Shown piece after piece: positions 42,923 to 51,588 of a stretch of 57,700 bases of DNA (position 1 is the first letter of the stretch; each line of letters starts with the position of its first letter). Origin of the DNA: Fibrobacterales bacterium (GTDB lineage Bacteria > Fibrobacterota > Fibrobacteria > Fibrobacterales > Fibrobacteraceae). The DNA lies in assembly GCA_025997455.1 (NCBI GenBank), contig BNUP01000001.1:1-57700 (forward strand), written 5' to 3'. A program made the translations under genes and the position numbers. Under the pieces are notes generated by a model that worked only from the letters and a program-made list of their open reading frames with translations, made no database searches and was not told where the DNA came from.

Positions 42923-43081
42923 ATGTCGGATTTTGCTTTTTATCCTGTTAAATCTGCAGTTTGTTCTAACAAACGCACGGAATTGGCATTTTCGGCAACA
43001 GAAAAACCTACCTTTGAGCAGGTTGCTCACGGCTCACGGCTCACGGCTCACGGCTCACGGCAGCCTTATATTCTAATTTAA
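42923..43081 (+). CDS. Doubtful small ORF (52 codons)
   Basis: ATG nine bases after TTTTTCTATATT, so it would fit the leaderless pattern loosely. Opens SDFAFYPVKSAVCSNKRTEL and then runs into the CTCACGG heptamers, which encode HGSRLTAHGSR. No family recognised. It may be a chance frame or a gene eroded by repeat. Confidence 0.2.
   Translation: MSDFAFYPVKSAVCSNKRTELAFSATEKPTFEQVAHGSRLTAHGSRQPYILI
43026..43060 (+). repeat. Five perfect CTCACGG heptamers
   Basis: CTCACGG repeated five times without change, another period-7 array but of a different sequence. Confidence 0.95.
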
Positions 43082-43113
43082 GCAGTTTTTGCAATTGCGA
43101 ACCGTTTAGAAAA

Positions 43114-43260
43114 CCTCTAAAAACTCTCTTTGTAACACAATTCCACAGATTTGAGTTTTTAGAGACGACGGCGAACTACTCAAATTTGCATAAAAAACGC
43201 AGTTCGCCCATGTCGCTTGGTAACCTCTACCAACCTCTTATGAGGTTAATAGTGGTTACC
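43114..43260 (+). repeat. Composite repeat, subtype with CTCTAAAAACTC arms
   Basis: Hairpin A CTCTAAAAACTC/GAGTTTTTAGAG, hairpin B GGCGAACTA...GCAGTTCGCC, hairpin C GGTAACC...GGTTACC with inner AACCTCTTATGAGGTT. The third hairpin has an unrelated stem sequence yet the same position. Confidence 0.88.
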
Positions 43261-43316
43261 TTTAATTGTGTTCCGCTTGGTGCGGCAATCCATAACTTTT
43301 TTCAGGAGAAACAATT

Positions 43317-46300
43317 ATGAACAAAAAGTTCATTCTTCGGGCTATTACCGTTTTCGGAATGGCATTTTTATTTGCTCTTTCGCTAAATGCCTGTTCAGAC
43401 GGCGAATTAAGTAAGTCTGAGTCTTCCTCTTCCGGCGATGAATTACCTCCATCCGAAGAACTCACCCTCACTACGCTTACCAATCTGTTCGGCGAGGCAA
43501 CCGCCTTTTCGTCTATATCTTATTCAAATACAGACTCGTTGAATGCCGACAATGCTTTTTATATTGAAAAAGCCGATTCAAGTCTTAAATTTTTTACCGG
43601 CAACCGTCTTGCTAAAGCCTATAGAATAACGCTTTCTAAAGAGAGGATTGTTGATGCCGCTTTGCAGAGTAATGATTTTGACACAGAACTCTATCTCTAT
43701 AGAAGTGAAAGCAACGGAACTTATTCGCCGGTGGCTCAAGATACAGCAAAAATTCACTATAAAGAAACCGGCACCAATGCAACATATATTCTGGTAGTTA
43801 CTTCACTTAAAAAAAATAAAATAGGTGCTTATACGCTTACTATGTCACTCACTCGCTCACTCTCCGACTTGCTCGGCAACGCATCTGCAATTACTGCACC
43901 TTATTCGGCTGTTGGCTCTTTGGATAGTTTAGCACCTTACATTTCGGTACTAAGTGCGGAATTTGGCTTTAAAAACGGAATCCGTTTTGCCAACTCCTAT
44001 AAAGTGGAACTCACCAAAGGTAAAATTATCGATGCCGCTTTGCAGAGCAGTGATTTTGCTACAGACCTCTATCTCTACCGAATCGAGAGCAATGGCGCTT
44101 ATTTGCTGGTGGCTCAAGATACTGCAAAAATTCACTACAAAGAAGACAAAGACAAGGGACAATATATTTTGATAGCGAGTTCTCTTGAAGAAAATAAAAC
44201 GGGTCTCTACACGCTTACAATGTCTATAACAAGGGCACTTCTCGATTTGCTCGGCGGAGCGGCACCAATTGTATCTTTCCCGCATTCGAGCGGGAGTGCT
44301 TTAGATAGTACGCGTGCCTCCCTCATCTCGGTATCGGGCGATGAACTTAGTTTCAAAAACGGGAATCGCTATGCGAATGCCCATAAGGTGACACTTGCCA
44401 AGGGGCAAACGATAGACATTGTTTTACATAGCAATAATTTTGCTCCTGATATTTATCTCTATAGAGATAACGGTTCCGGAATTTATGAATTTGTAAAAAA
44501 ACAAAGCGGTGCCATTGGTAGCGATGCAAGCATCCGTCACAGTGAAGATACTGCGCCAAATACATACATTTTAGTGGTAACTTCTTCTGAGGCGGAGAAA
44601 ATTGGAGCCTACACGCTCTCACTTACGGTTGCAGCATCACTCAAGGATATACTTGATGGTGCCGCTGTGGTCTCGTCTTTAATTTATACAAAAGCAAGTT
44701 CTTTGGATAGTGCTGCAGCCAAATATATTTATGTACCCACGGATACACTGAACTTTAAGAACGGATATCGTTATGCAAGTGCCTATAGAGTGGATTTGGT
44801 AAAAGGTCAGTTTCTTGATGCCACTTTACAGGGCAGTGCTTTTGATAAAGATTTTTACCTATATAGAGATAAGGGAGAGGGAGTTTATGAATTTGTAGCA
44901 AGCGATAGCAAAAATGCAACTAATGCGAATGCCGCCCGCATTAGTTATGAAGATACACTAACTGCCTCTTATGTTTTGGTGGTGAGCACAATCTCTGCTA
45001 AAAAAACGGGTGCTTACACGCTTAATCTATCGATTAAAATCAGAGCACTCACGGATCTGCTCAGCAAGGCAACGCCAATTTCGTCTTTTCCACATTCGAG
45101 TTCGGGTTACTTGGATAGTTCTCGTGCCTCTGTTGTCTCGGTATTGGCAGATACTATCAATTTTGCAAAGGGAGTTCGTTATGCAAATGCACTTAAAATA
45201 ACGCTTTCTGCCAATCAGACATTGGACATCGTTTTAAGTAGCAATAATTTTAATCCGCAGGTTTACCTCTATAAAGATAAAGGGGCGGGAATCTATGAAT
45301 ATGCAGGAAAACAAAGTAGTACCGCCGGCAGTGCAGCAAGCATTCTTTACCGTGAAGGGTCTGTGCCCAACACATACATTTTGGTGGTGACTTCTTCGGG
45401 AGAAAATGAAATTGGAGCCTATACGCTTTCGATTACACTTGCCACATCCCTTAAAAGTTTGCTTGACGATGCCATAGTGGTTTCGTCTTTATCTTACGCT
45501 CCAACGGGCACATCTTTAGACGGAACAAAAGCCACTTATGTTTATGTGGATGCATCGGATGCGACTTTGGAATTTAAGGAGGGATACCGTTACGCAAACG
45601 CCTATCGAGTGAATTTGGTAAAAGGTCAGTTCCTCGATGCCACTTTGCAGGGCAGTGCTTTTGATAAAGATTTTTACTTGTATAAAGACAATGGCAACGG
45701 AAATTATTCGTTAGACACTATCGACAGCAAAAACGCTGCCGGTGGGGTTGCCGCTCGAATTAGTTACGAGGAAACAACAGCCTCTGCCTCTTATGTTTTG
45801 GTGGTGAGCACACTCTCCGCTAAAAAAACGGGTGCTTACACATTTAACCTATCGATTAAAACCAGAGCACTCACGGATATTCTCAGCAAGGCACCGGCAG
45901 TTTCGTCTTTTCCGTATTCGAGTTCGAGTTCCTTGGACGATTCCCACGCCTCTGTTGTTTCGGTGTTGGATGCGGAACTTGGGTTTGCTACTGGAGTTCG
46001 TTATGCAAATGCACATAAAATAACACTTGCTAAAAATCAAACTTTAGATGCCGTTTTGAGTAGCAATAATTTTGCTCCAAATATTTACCTATATCGAGTT
46101 AAAAGTGCCGGAAGTTATGAACCGGTTAGCGAAAACGATATGATTGTAATTAGCGAAAACAATGCAAGCATTCATTACCGTGAAGGGACTGCACCAAACA
46201 CATACATTTTGGTGGTGACTTCTTCGGGAGAAAATGAAATCGGAGCCTACACGCTCTCACTTAAAGTTACCATACCTCTTGCAGATTTATTTGGTAAAGC

Positions 46301-47297
46301 AACTACGGTTTCATCCTTAACTTACACAGCACCATCCGGTAGTGCATTGAATGGTACCGGTGCCTCTTTTGTTTATGTGTCAGGAAATGAATTAGGTTTT
46401 AAGAGCGGATATCGTTACGCAAACGCCTATCGAGTGGATTTGGTAAAAGGTCAGTTCCTTGATGCAGTTTTGAAAAGTAATACATTTGATTCAGATTTTT
46501 ATTTATACAGAGAATATCCAACCGGGGTTTATGAATTTAAAAAAATGGAAAGCAGTAACGCAAGCGATGTGAATCCCGCTCGAATTCGCCATTGGGAACA
46601 AAATGCACCAAGTTCTTATATTTTGGTGGTAACTTCATCCTCTCCCGAAAAATCCGGTGCTTATGAATTCATATCATCAATTAAAACTATAGACACTCAT
46701 TATAGTGAGTTCACAGATGGGCGAGATGGCAATGTATATCATCAAACCACAATCGGTTCCCAAACTTGGATGGTAGAGAATTTGAAGTACAGTCTGACTG
46801 GTGGCAATTTTTGGTGCTACGATAATGGTGATATTGATAATCCTGTTGATTGTGGTGAATACGGTCTTCTATACGATTGGGAAACTGCAATGGCTGCTCA
46901 AGGAGCATCAACCACAATGCAACCCAAACAAGGTATTTGCCCAAATGGTTGGCATGTGCCTAGCGATCCCGAATGGATAACACTTATAAAATATGTGGAA
47001 GAGGGTGCCGATAGCACTGCCGGGATAAAACTTAAAGATGCAGCAGAAGGAACATTGTGGGCGCCTATCGATTATAACCCTGAAGGTTTTGACGAGTATC
47101 ATTTTACTGCTAAACCGGGAGGGGCTTACTATAGTAGTGGTTCGTTTGAAAATTTTGGTTTAAATGGCTATTGGTGGACATCTACTGTTTCCGGTAGCGA
47201 TGCTACGGCAAGATATATGCTCTATGACCGTAACGAAATGTATTCTAATTCCTATAGCAAAAAGAACGGTTACAGCGTTCGTTGCATTAGAGATTAG
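43317..47297 (+). CDS. Large lipoprotein: eight PPC-like repeats and a FISUMP domain
   Basis: 1326 residues. Lipoprotein signal with LNAC lipobox (cysteine about 26), then a serine-rich linker. Residues about 50-1130 are eight copies of a 130-140 residue unit with the pattern NGxRYANAYRVxLxKGQ, DxDLYLYR, SYILVVTS and GAYTLSL, the signature of bacterial pre-peptidase C-terminal (PPC) beta-sandwiches. Repeats 3, 5 and 7 resemble each other, as do 4, 6 and 8. The last 200 residues (DGRDGNVYHQTTIGSQTWMV, CPNGWHVPSDPEW, YWWTSTVSGS, SVRCIRD) are a Fibrobacter major paralogous domain. Probably displayed on the outer membrane; ligand unknown. CAGGAG precedes the ATG. Confidence 0.85.
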   Translation: MNKKFILRAITVFGMAFLFALSLNACSDGELSKSESSSSGDELPPSEELTLTTLTNLFGEATAFSSISYSNTDSLNADNAFYIEKADSSLKFFTGNRLAKAYRITLSKERIVDAALQSNDFDTELYLYRSESNGTYSPVAQDTAKIHYKETGTNATYILVVTSLKKNKIGAYTLTMSLTRSLSDLLGNASAITAPYSAVGSLDSLAPYISVLSAEFGFKNGIRFANSYKVELTKGKIIDAALQSSDFATDLYLYRIESNGAYLLVAQDTAKIHYKEDKDKGQYILIASSLEENKTGLYTLTMSITRALLDLLGGAAPIVSFPHSSGSALDSTRASLISVSGDELSFKNGNRYANAHKVTLAKGQTIDIVLHSNNFAPDIYLYRDNGSGIYEFVKKQSGAIGSDASIRHSEDTAPNTYILVVTSSEAEKIGAYTLSLTVAASLKDILDGAAVVSSLIYTKASSLDSAAAKYIYVPTDTLNFKNGYRYASAYRVDLVKGQFLDATLQGSAFDKDFYLYRDKGEGVYEFVASDSKNATNANAARISYEDTLTASYVLVVSTISAKKTGAYTLNLSIKIRALTDLLSKATPISSFPHSSSGYLDSSRASVVSVLADTINFAKGVRYANALKITLSANQTLDIVLSSNNFNPQVYLYKDKGAGIYEYAGKQSSTAGSAASILYREGSVPNTYILVVTSSGENEIGAYTLSITLATSLKSLLDDAIVVSSLSYAPTGTSLDGTKATYVYVDASDATLEFKEGYRYANAYRVNLVKGQFLDATLQGSAFDKDFYLYKDNGNGNYSLDTIDSKNAAGGVAARISYEETTASASYVLVVSTLSAKKTGAYTFNLSIKTRALTDILSKAPAVSSFPYSSSSSLDDSHASVVSVLDAELGFATGVRYANAHKITLAKNQTLDAVLSSNNFAPNIYLYRVKSAGSYEPVSENDMIVISENNASIHYREGTAPNTYILVVTSSGENEIGAYTLSLKVTIPLADLFGKATTVSSLTYTAPSGSALNGTGASFVYVSGNELGFKSGYRYANAYRVDLVKGQFLDAVLKSNTFDSDFYLYREYPTGVYEFKKMESSNASDVNPARIRHWEQNAPSSYILVVTSSSPEKSGAYEFISSIKTIDTHYSEFTDGRDGNVYHQTTIGSQTWMVENLKYSLTGGNFWCYDNGDIDNPVDCGEYGLLYDWETAMAAQGASTTMQPKQGICPNGWHVPSDPEWITLIKYVEEGADSTAGIKLKDAAEGTLWAPIDYNPEGFDEYHFTAKPGGAYYSSGSFENFGLNGYWWTSTVSGSDATARYMLYDRNEMYSNSYSKKNGYSVRCIRD

Positions 47298-47308
47298 GAT
47301 TAACTTTA

Positions 47309-47325
47309 TAGTTCTTCAGAGATTA
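47309..47325 (+). repeat. Short composite-repeat remnant
   Basis: TAGTTCTTCAGAGATTAC resembles the right arm of a hairpin A or C and lies directly before the next promoter box, as at 1711-1764. Confidence 0.4.
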
Positions 47326-47339
47326 CTATATTCCCAATA
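47323..47339 (+). promoter_or_regulatory. Putative leaderless promoter box of the AAA/DUF1703 gene
   Basis: TTACTATATT with TATATT at 47327-47332, seven bases (CCCAATA), ATG at 47340. Confidence 0.55.
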
Positions 47340-49013
47340 ATGGGCATTTATCTCAATCCGGGCAACTCCAAGTTCGCAACCGCTTTGCATAGCGAAATCT
47401 ATGTAGACAAGAGCGGATTGCTATCAGTTCTAAACAAAAGGTTAGGGACGGAACAACGCTTTTTCTGCGTTAGCCGCCCTCGGCGTTTTGGTAAAACTAT
47501 GGCGGGTAATATGCTCACTGCCTATTACGGCAAGAATTGCGATTCAAGAGATTTGTTCAAAAACTTGAGAATTGTGCAAGACCCGTCTTTTGAGAAACAT
47601 TTAAACAAGCATAATGTGTTTTTTCTAAATATCCAAAAATTTTGGAGCGAGACACATGATATCAGGAAAATGATAGAACTTTTGCAAAAATCTTTGCTTT
47701 GGGAATTGCAACAGCAATATCCAGAAGTACAATATTTTGACAAAGCAGATCTCACTCGTTCGTTGAGCGATATTTTCGCACAAACAGGCGAAGGTTTTAT
47801 TTTTATTGTGGATGAGTGGGACTGCTTATTTCGAGAGGTCAAGGAAAGTCCTGAAATTTGGAAGATTTATCTTGAATTTTTACAGAACTTGCTCAAAGAT
47901 GCCGAATATGCGGAATTAGTTTATATGACCGGTATTTTGCCTGTGAAAAGAAAGGTTTCGCAGTCAGCACTCAATATGTTTACCGAATATTCTATGACAA
48001 ATCCTATGAATCTTGCAGAATTCGTTGGTTTTACAGAGTCTGAAGTTGAAGGTCTATGTAAAAAATATGACATAGATTTTGAAGAAACTAAAAAATGGTA
48101 CAACGGCTATTACTTGCCGAAAATTGGCAATGTGTATAATCCCAAATCGGTGGTTACGGCTATGCTTAGCGGTATTTTCGACAACTATTGGACTAAGACA
48201 GCGAGTTACGAGGCAATTGAAATATATATAAAAATGAATTTTGACGGCTTAAAAGAATCAGTAGTTCGTTTGCTGGGCGGCGATAGAATTAAAATCAATC
48301 CGGATAGGTTTTTGAACGATATGGCGACAGTCGGGAGCATAGATGAAGTATTCACACTTTTTGTGCACCTTGGCTATCTTGGGTATGATAGAGATAATCA
48401 AGAAGTTTTTATCCCAAATAGCGAAATAGCCTCGGAGTTTGTAAATGCAATTGAAGGAGAGAACTGGAAATCCGTAGTCGATGCTCTAAAAGCCTCCGAC
48501 CAACTGCTCCAAGACATATTACAAAAAAATGCAACCGCTGTTGCAGAGGCAATAGACACCGCACACATAGAGAATGCCTCCATCTTAAAATACAATGACG
48601 AAAATTCGCTTGCTTGTGTCATTTCTCTTAGCCTTTACAGTGCAAGAAAATACTACACGGTTATCCGAGAACTGCCAGCGGGCAAAGGTTTTGCCGACCT
48701 TGTGTTTTTGCCGCACCCTAACCAAACAGACAAACCGGCGATGGTGGTGGAATTAAAATGGGACAAAAACGCAAATAGTGCAATTCGGCAGATTAAAGAA
48801 AAAAAATACACCGCGGGTTGTGGGGGCGTATTCGCAGGTTGTGTAGGGGCGGGTTTCAATAAGTATATCTGCCCTATTAAAAAAAAAACTGAGATAATCT
48901 GTATATACGATGGCAGAAAACCCGCCCCTACCGGAAATTTATTGTTAGTAGGCATCAATTACGATAAAGAAACAAAAAAACATGAATGCGTGATTGAAGA
49001 GGCGTTGCTGTAA
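47340..49013 (+). CDS. AAA-ATPase-like / DUF1703 (PD-(D/E)XK-like) protein
   Basis: 557 residues. The family opening is clear: YLNPGNSKFATALHSEIYVDKSGLL, then the Walker A-like VSRPRRFGKTMAGNML and FIFIVDEWDCLFRE. The C-terminal domain reads GKGFADLVFLPHP followed by AMVVELKWDKNANSAIRQIKEKKY, a PD-(D/E)XK pattern, and ends LLLVGINYDKETKKHECVIEE. This AAA/DUF1703 family is abundant in gut bacteria and of unknown role. Residues about 502-530 (CVGAGFNKYIC...GRKPAPT) are translated palindrome inserted between the last helix and strand. Its stop shares a base with the next start. Confidence 0.88.
   Translation: MGIYLNPGNSKFATALHSEIYVDKSGLLSVLNKRLGTEQRFFCVSRPRRFGKTMAGNMLTAYYGKNCDSRDLFKNLRIVQDPSFEKHLNKHNVFFLNIQKFWSETHDIRKMIELLQKSLLWELQQQYPEVQYFDKADLTRSLSDIFAQTGEGFIFIVDEWDCLFREVKESPEIWKIYLEFLQNLLKDAEYAELVYMTGILPVKRKVSQSALNMFTEYSMTNPMNLAEFVGFTESEVEGLCKKYDIDFEETKKWYNGYYLPKIGNVYNPKSVVTAMLSGIFDNYWTKTASYEAIEIYIKMNFDGLKESVVRLLGGDRIKINPDRFLNDMATVGSIDEVFTLFVHLGYLGYDRDNQEVFIPNSEIASEFVNAIEGENWKSVVDALKASDQLLQDILQKNATAVAEAIDTAHIENASILKYNDENSLACVISLSLYSARKYYTVIRELPAGKGFADLVFLPHPNQTDKPAMVVELKWDKNANSAIRQIKEKKYTAGCGGVFAGCVGAGFNKYICPIKKKTEIICIYDGRKPAPTGNLLLVGINYDKETKKHECVIEEALL
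48843..48931 (+). repeat. Palindromic element inserted in frame in the AAA/DUF1703 gene
   Basis: Perfect 14-bp inverted repeat GTAGGGGCGGGTTT (48843-48856) and AAACCCGCCCCTAC (48918-48931), with an inner ATCTGCC/GGCAGA-like pairing. The ends resemble the GGGCGGGTT...CGCCCCTAC intergenic repeats. Confidence 0.85.
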
Positions 49014-49855
49014 TGAAAAAAAAATCCAAACGATTTGAAATTCGACTTTACTCAAAAGGCACGGGCAGACCGGTGTTTTTTAGTATTCCCGTTCGGGTGA
49101 TTTTCGGGTGGGTTTTGGGACTTGCGATAATTATTCCCGCATTTATTTTTTGGTTGCCCGAAAATATGCTGCACTTAAAAAATTTGCGTGTTATTGAAGT
49201 TTCAAAAGAACAAAAAACTATGCAACTCACCGCAAACAAACTTGAAAAGCAAATTTCTGAGGCAGATGTTAAAATTGAAGACGGGCATAATCTCCGCTTT
49301 AGAATAAACCAACTTGCAGGCATACGGGAACTTCATAAGAACGATTCATCTGCGGTAAATTTGCAATCGATGAATTTTACCCGTGTGACAAATTCCTTAA
49401 AAATATTCAGTGCACTTCGCGATTCACTTGTCGCAAACGAGCAACTCGCCGCCGCTCTTCCGCTTTTGCATCCCGTAAAACGACATCAAAACATCACCAA
49501 CAGATTCGGCATTGTGCAAGACCCTCTTACAAAACGGGAACTTACGCATCGCGGTATTGATTTTGCCGTTCGTGACGGAGATACAATTATCGCTACGGGA
49601 AACGGCATTGCAGATAGTGTTTTGAATCGTAAATCCGGTTTAGGGACAACTCTTGTGATTAAGCACTCGCCGCATATTGAGAGCGCGTATTCGCATTTGC
49701 AGGCAATTTTTGTGAAAGCGGGAAGTCATATAAAAAAAGGGCAAGCGGTAGCAATAGCAGGTCGTTCGGGAAGTGTAAATTGGCCTGTTCTGCATTATGA
49801 AGTTCGCTATGACGGGCAGCCGATAAACCCGGAGAATTATTTTATTACGCCTTAG
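49013..49855 (+). CDS. M23/LytM-family peptidoglycan hydrolase homologue, possibly inactive
   Basis: 280 residues: a short basic start, one membrane helix (about residues 26-48), a coiled-coil region (about 60-105), and a LytM domain. Zinc ligands His179 and Asp183 (THRGIDFAV) and His261 are present, and so is the active-site histidine in YSHL (about 228). The usual HxH motif reads VLH here, so the first of its two histidines is valine (259). Such degenerate LytM proteins often activate amidases rather than cut peptidoglycan. ATG overlaps the preceding stop (TAATG). Confidence 0.85.
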   Translation: MKKKSKRFEIRLYSKGTGRPVFFSIPVRVIFGWVLGLAIIIPAFIFWLPENMLHLKNLRVIEVSKEQKTMQLTANKLEKQISEADVKIEDGHNLRFRINQLAGIRELHKNDSSAVNLQSMNFTRVTNSLKIFSALRDSLVANEQLAAALPLLHPVKRHQNITNRFGIVQDPLTKRELTHRGIDFAVRDGDTIIATGNGIADSVLNRKSGLGTTLVIKHSPHIESAYSHLQAIFVKAGSHIKKGQAVAIAGRSGSVNWPVLHYEVRYDGQPINPENYFITP

Positions 49856-49876
49856 TTTTAGGGCGGAATTTCCACT

Positions 49877-50314
49877 ATGGATAAAATTTCTCAAGCACAG
49901 GATTTAATAGCAAAATACAGACCGGAACTTTTGGAAAACCGTCCTGTTTATGAGGCGATTTTGCAATTTTATTCGGGGCATAGTTTAATTGAAACGCAAA
50001 TTTTAGACTTAACTTATCTGTTAAAAAATAGTAAAATTGAGTTACTTAAAGCGGGCGGTGAAAGTTTTAAGGAATGCGTTTATAATCTCCTTGACGAGTA
50101 TCCCGAAATTACAACAGCAAAAGGTATGTTGCGATTTTACGAATGCCCGCTTGATTTTGATTGGCGAGAATGTGAAAAATCCGAAATAGTGTTAGGCGAT
50201 GCTCTCACACAAGATATTTACGGTTGGAAACCCGATTTTTGGACTGTGTTTTCGGTGGAAAGATTTTCGGCGGAAAATAAATTTTCTATATTCGCCTTGT
50301 GCGCTTTTTCTTAG
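49877..50314 (+). CDS. Hypothetical protein
   Basis: 145 residues, mainly helical and soluble (DKISQAQDLIAKYRPELLEN at the start). I recognise no family. It lies 21 bases after the M23-type gene in the same direction and its last 16 bases overlap the next gene, whose promoter box is inside this coding region. No clear ribosome binding site; GGGCGGA is a weak candidate. Confidence 0.6.
   Translation: MDKISQAQDLIAKYRPELLENRPVYEAILQFYSGHSLIETQILDLTYLLKNSKIELLKAGGESFKECVYNLLDEYPEITTAKGMLRFYECPLDFDWRECEKSEIVLGDALTQDIYGWKPDFWTVFSVERFSAENKFSIFALCAFS
50283..50298 (+). promoter_or_regulatory. Leaderless-type promoter box inside the preceding gene
   Basis: TTTTCTATATT with TATATT at 50287-50292, six bases (CGCCTT), GTG start at 50299. 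It lies in the last codons of the hypothetical gene. Confidence 0.55.
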
Positions 50315-51588
50315 TTTTACTTTTTGCTGTTTCTGCTTTTGCTTTGAGCGATGGCGGTGATTTTTTGGTGATTCCCTCGGCGGAAATTTTGCCGAATAAT
50401 GCGTATCAGGTGCGAGGGACACTCGGATACCATCAGTCGTCCTGTTCCTCAAAGGGTATGTGCGACAGGCATCCCTTTGTGGCATCGCTCAGGTATGGGT
50501 TGCTCGGTGCACTTGATGTGGGAATGCAATACGGGAGCACCGTTTCTATAGATGTGAAAACTGCGTTGGTAGCGAAGTATGGAGTTATCCCTGCGGTGTC
50601 ACTTGGGGCACGGGCTTTTGTGCAAAGTCCGGAGGCGTATTTTTATTCCGTGTCAAAAGAAAACAGAAGGCAGCAAACCGGAGAATTTTTCGGTGTTGCA
50701 CAATGGGGAAGCGAGTGGTGGAAAATACTTGGCGGAGTGTCGGCGTTTCCTGCAATGGAGGCAGATGATGTTGCACCGTTTTGGGGTTATGAGCAGGGTT
50801 TGGGAACAAAAAAAGTTAATCTAGTTTATGAGGGATTTTTTAGGCACGGGTTTTCTCATCACAACTTAGGCTTAAATTTTGCACCTAATTCTTTTCTCGG
50901 TATCAGTGCAGGTGCAACCGAATTTTACAGATATTTTTTCAAGGATAACGGCAAACCCACTTTTAGAATTGTAAATCGCAATGTGGAAACGGGTTATCGT
51001 GCACCGGGCGTGTATTTCTCCGTTGTGATTAACGGTTCAATTTCGGGGGCAACAATACCGAACCAGAAACTTGAACTCGACAGTTTAAAAAAGCAGGTTG
51101 CGGGGCACGAGAGAGAGTTAGCGGCGTTGAGGGAACAATTGGATTTTATGGAAGGAGTCGGTTCTGCGACCGCAGGCGGATCGCCCAATAATTATATAAA
51201 TAGTTTTGAGGCGGAGTTTGATTCCATTCAGGCGGAATACAAAAATGATAATTGGAATTTGGAAAAGTTGCGTGAGCGCGAGCAAATTTTTACGGATAAG
51301 GGCGGGGCAGCAAAAAGATTTTTAATTAGAACAGCAAAAAATAAATCGCTTGAACAGGATAGAAGAATTACCGCACTCCGCGTGATGAGCCATTTTTCAG
51401 ATGAAGTATATATATCGCCGCTTGCGGATATTGCAGTTGATAATTCCGATTTAACCGTTGCAAGGGAGGCGATTTTGGCACTCGGTGCGATGGATTCTCC
51501 AAATGCGAGAAAGAGGCTTGCGGAAATTGCAAATCAAACAACAGGCATAGTTCGCGAGACCGTTATAGAGATAATGGGGAGTTTATGA
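50299..51588 (+). CDS. Predicted outer-membrane protein with coiled coil and HEAT-like repeats
   Basis: 429 residues from a GTG. Signal peptide RFFLVLLFAVSAFA. Residues about 20-255 alternate like a beta barrel (GALDVGMQYGS, VSLGARAFVQ, NLVYEGFFRHGF). A coiled coil follows (LELDSLKKQVAGHERELAAL). The last 120 residues are helical pairs of HEAT type (LEQDRRITALRVMSHF, LTVAREAILALGAMDS, GIVRETVIEIMG). No named family recognised. The next gene starts by ATGA overlap. Confidence 0.65.
   Translation: MRFFLVLLFAVSAFALSDGGDFLVIPSAEILPNNAYQVRGTLGYHQSSCSSKGMCDRHPFVASLRYGLLGALDVGMQYGSTVSIDVKTALVAKYGVIPAVSLGARAFVQSPEAYFYSVSKENRRQQTGEFFGVAQWGSEWWKILGGVSAFPAMEADDVAPFWGYEQGLGTKKVNLVYEGFFRHGFSHHNLGLNFAPNSFLGISAGATEFYRYFFKDNGKPTFRIVNRNVETGYRAPGVYFSVVINGSISGATIPNQKLELDSLKKQVAGHERELAALREQLDFMEGVGSATAGGSPNNYINSFEAEFDSIQAEYKNDNWNLEKLREREQIFTDKGGAAKRFLIRTAKNKSLEQDRRITALRVMSHFSDEVYISPLADIAVDNSDLTVAREAILALGAMDSPNARKRLAEIANQTTGIVRETVIEIMGSL

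Larger units (their letters stand above)
42770..43316. other. Intergenic region cpoB-lipoprotein
   Basis: Holds a promoter-like TTTTTCTATATT box (42903-42913), a doubtful 52-codon frame, a CTCACGG heptamer array (43026-43060), composite repeat copy at 43114-43260 and the CAGGAG site of the next gene. Confidence 0.7.
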
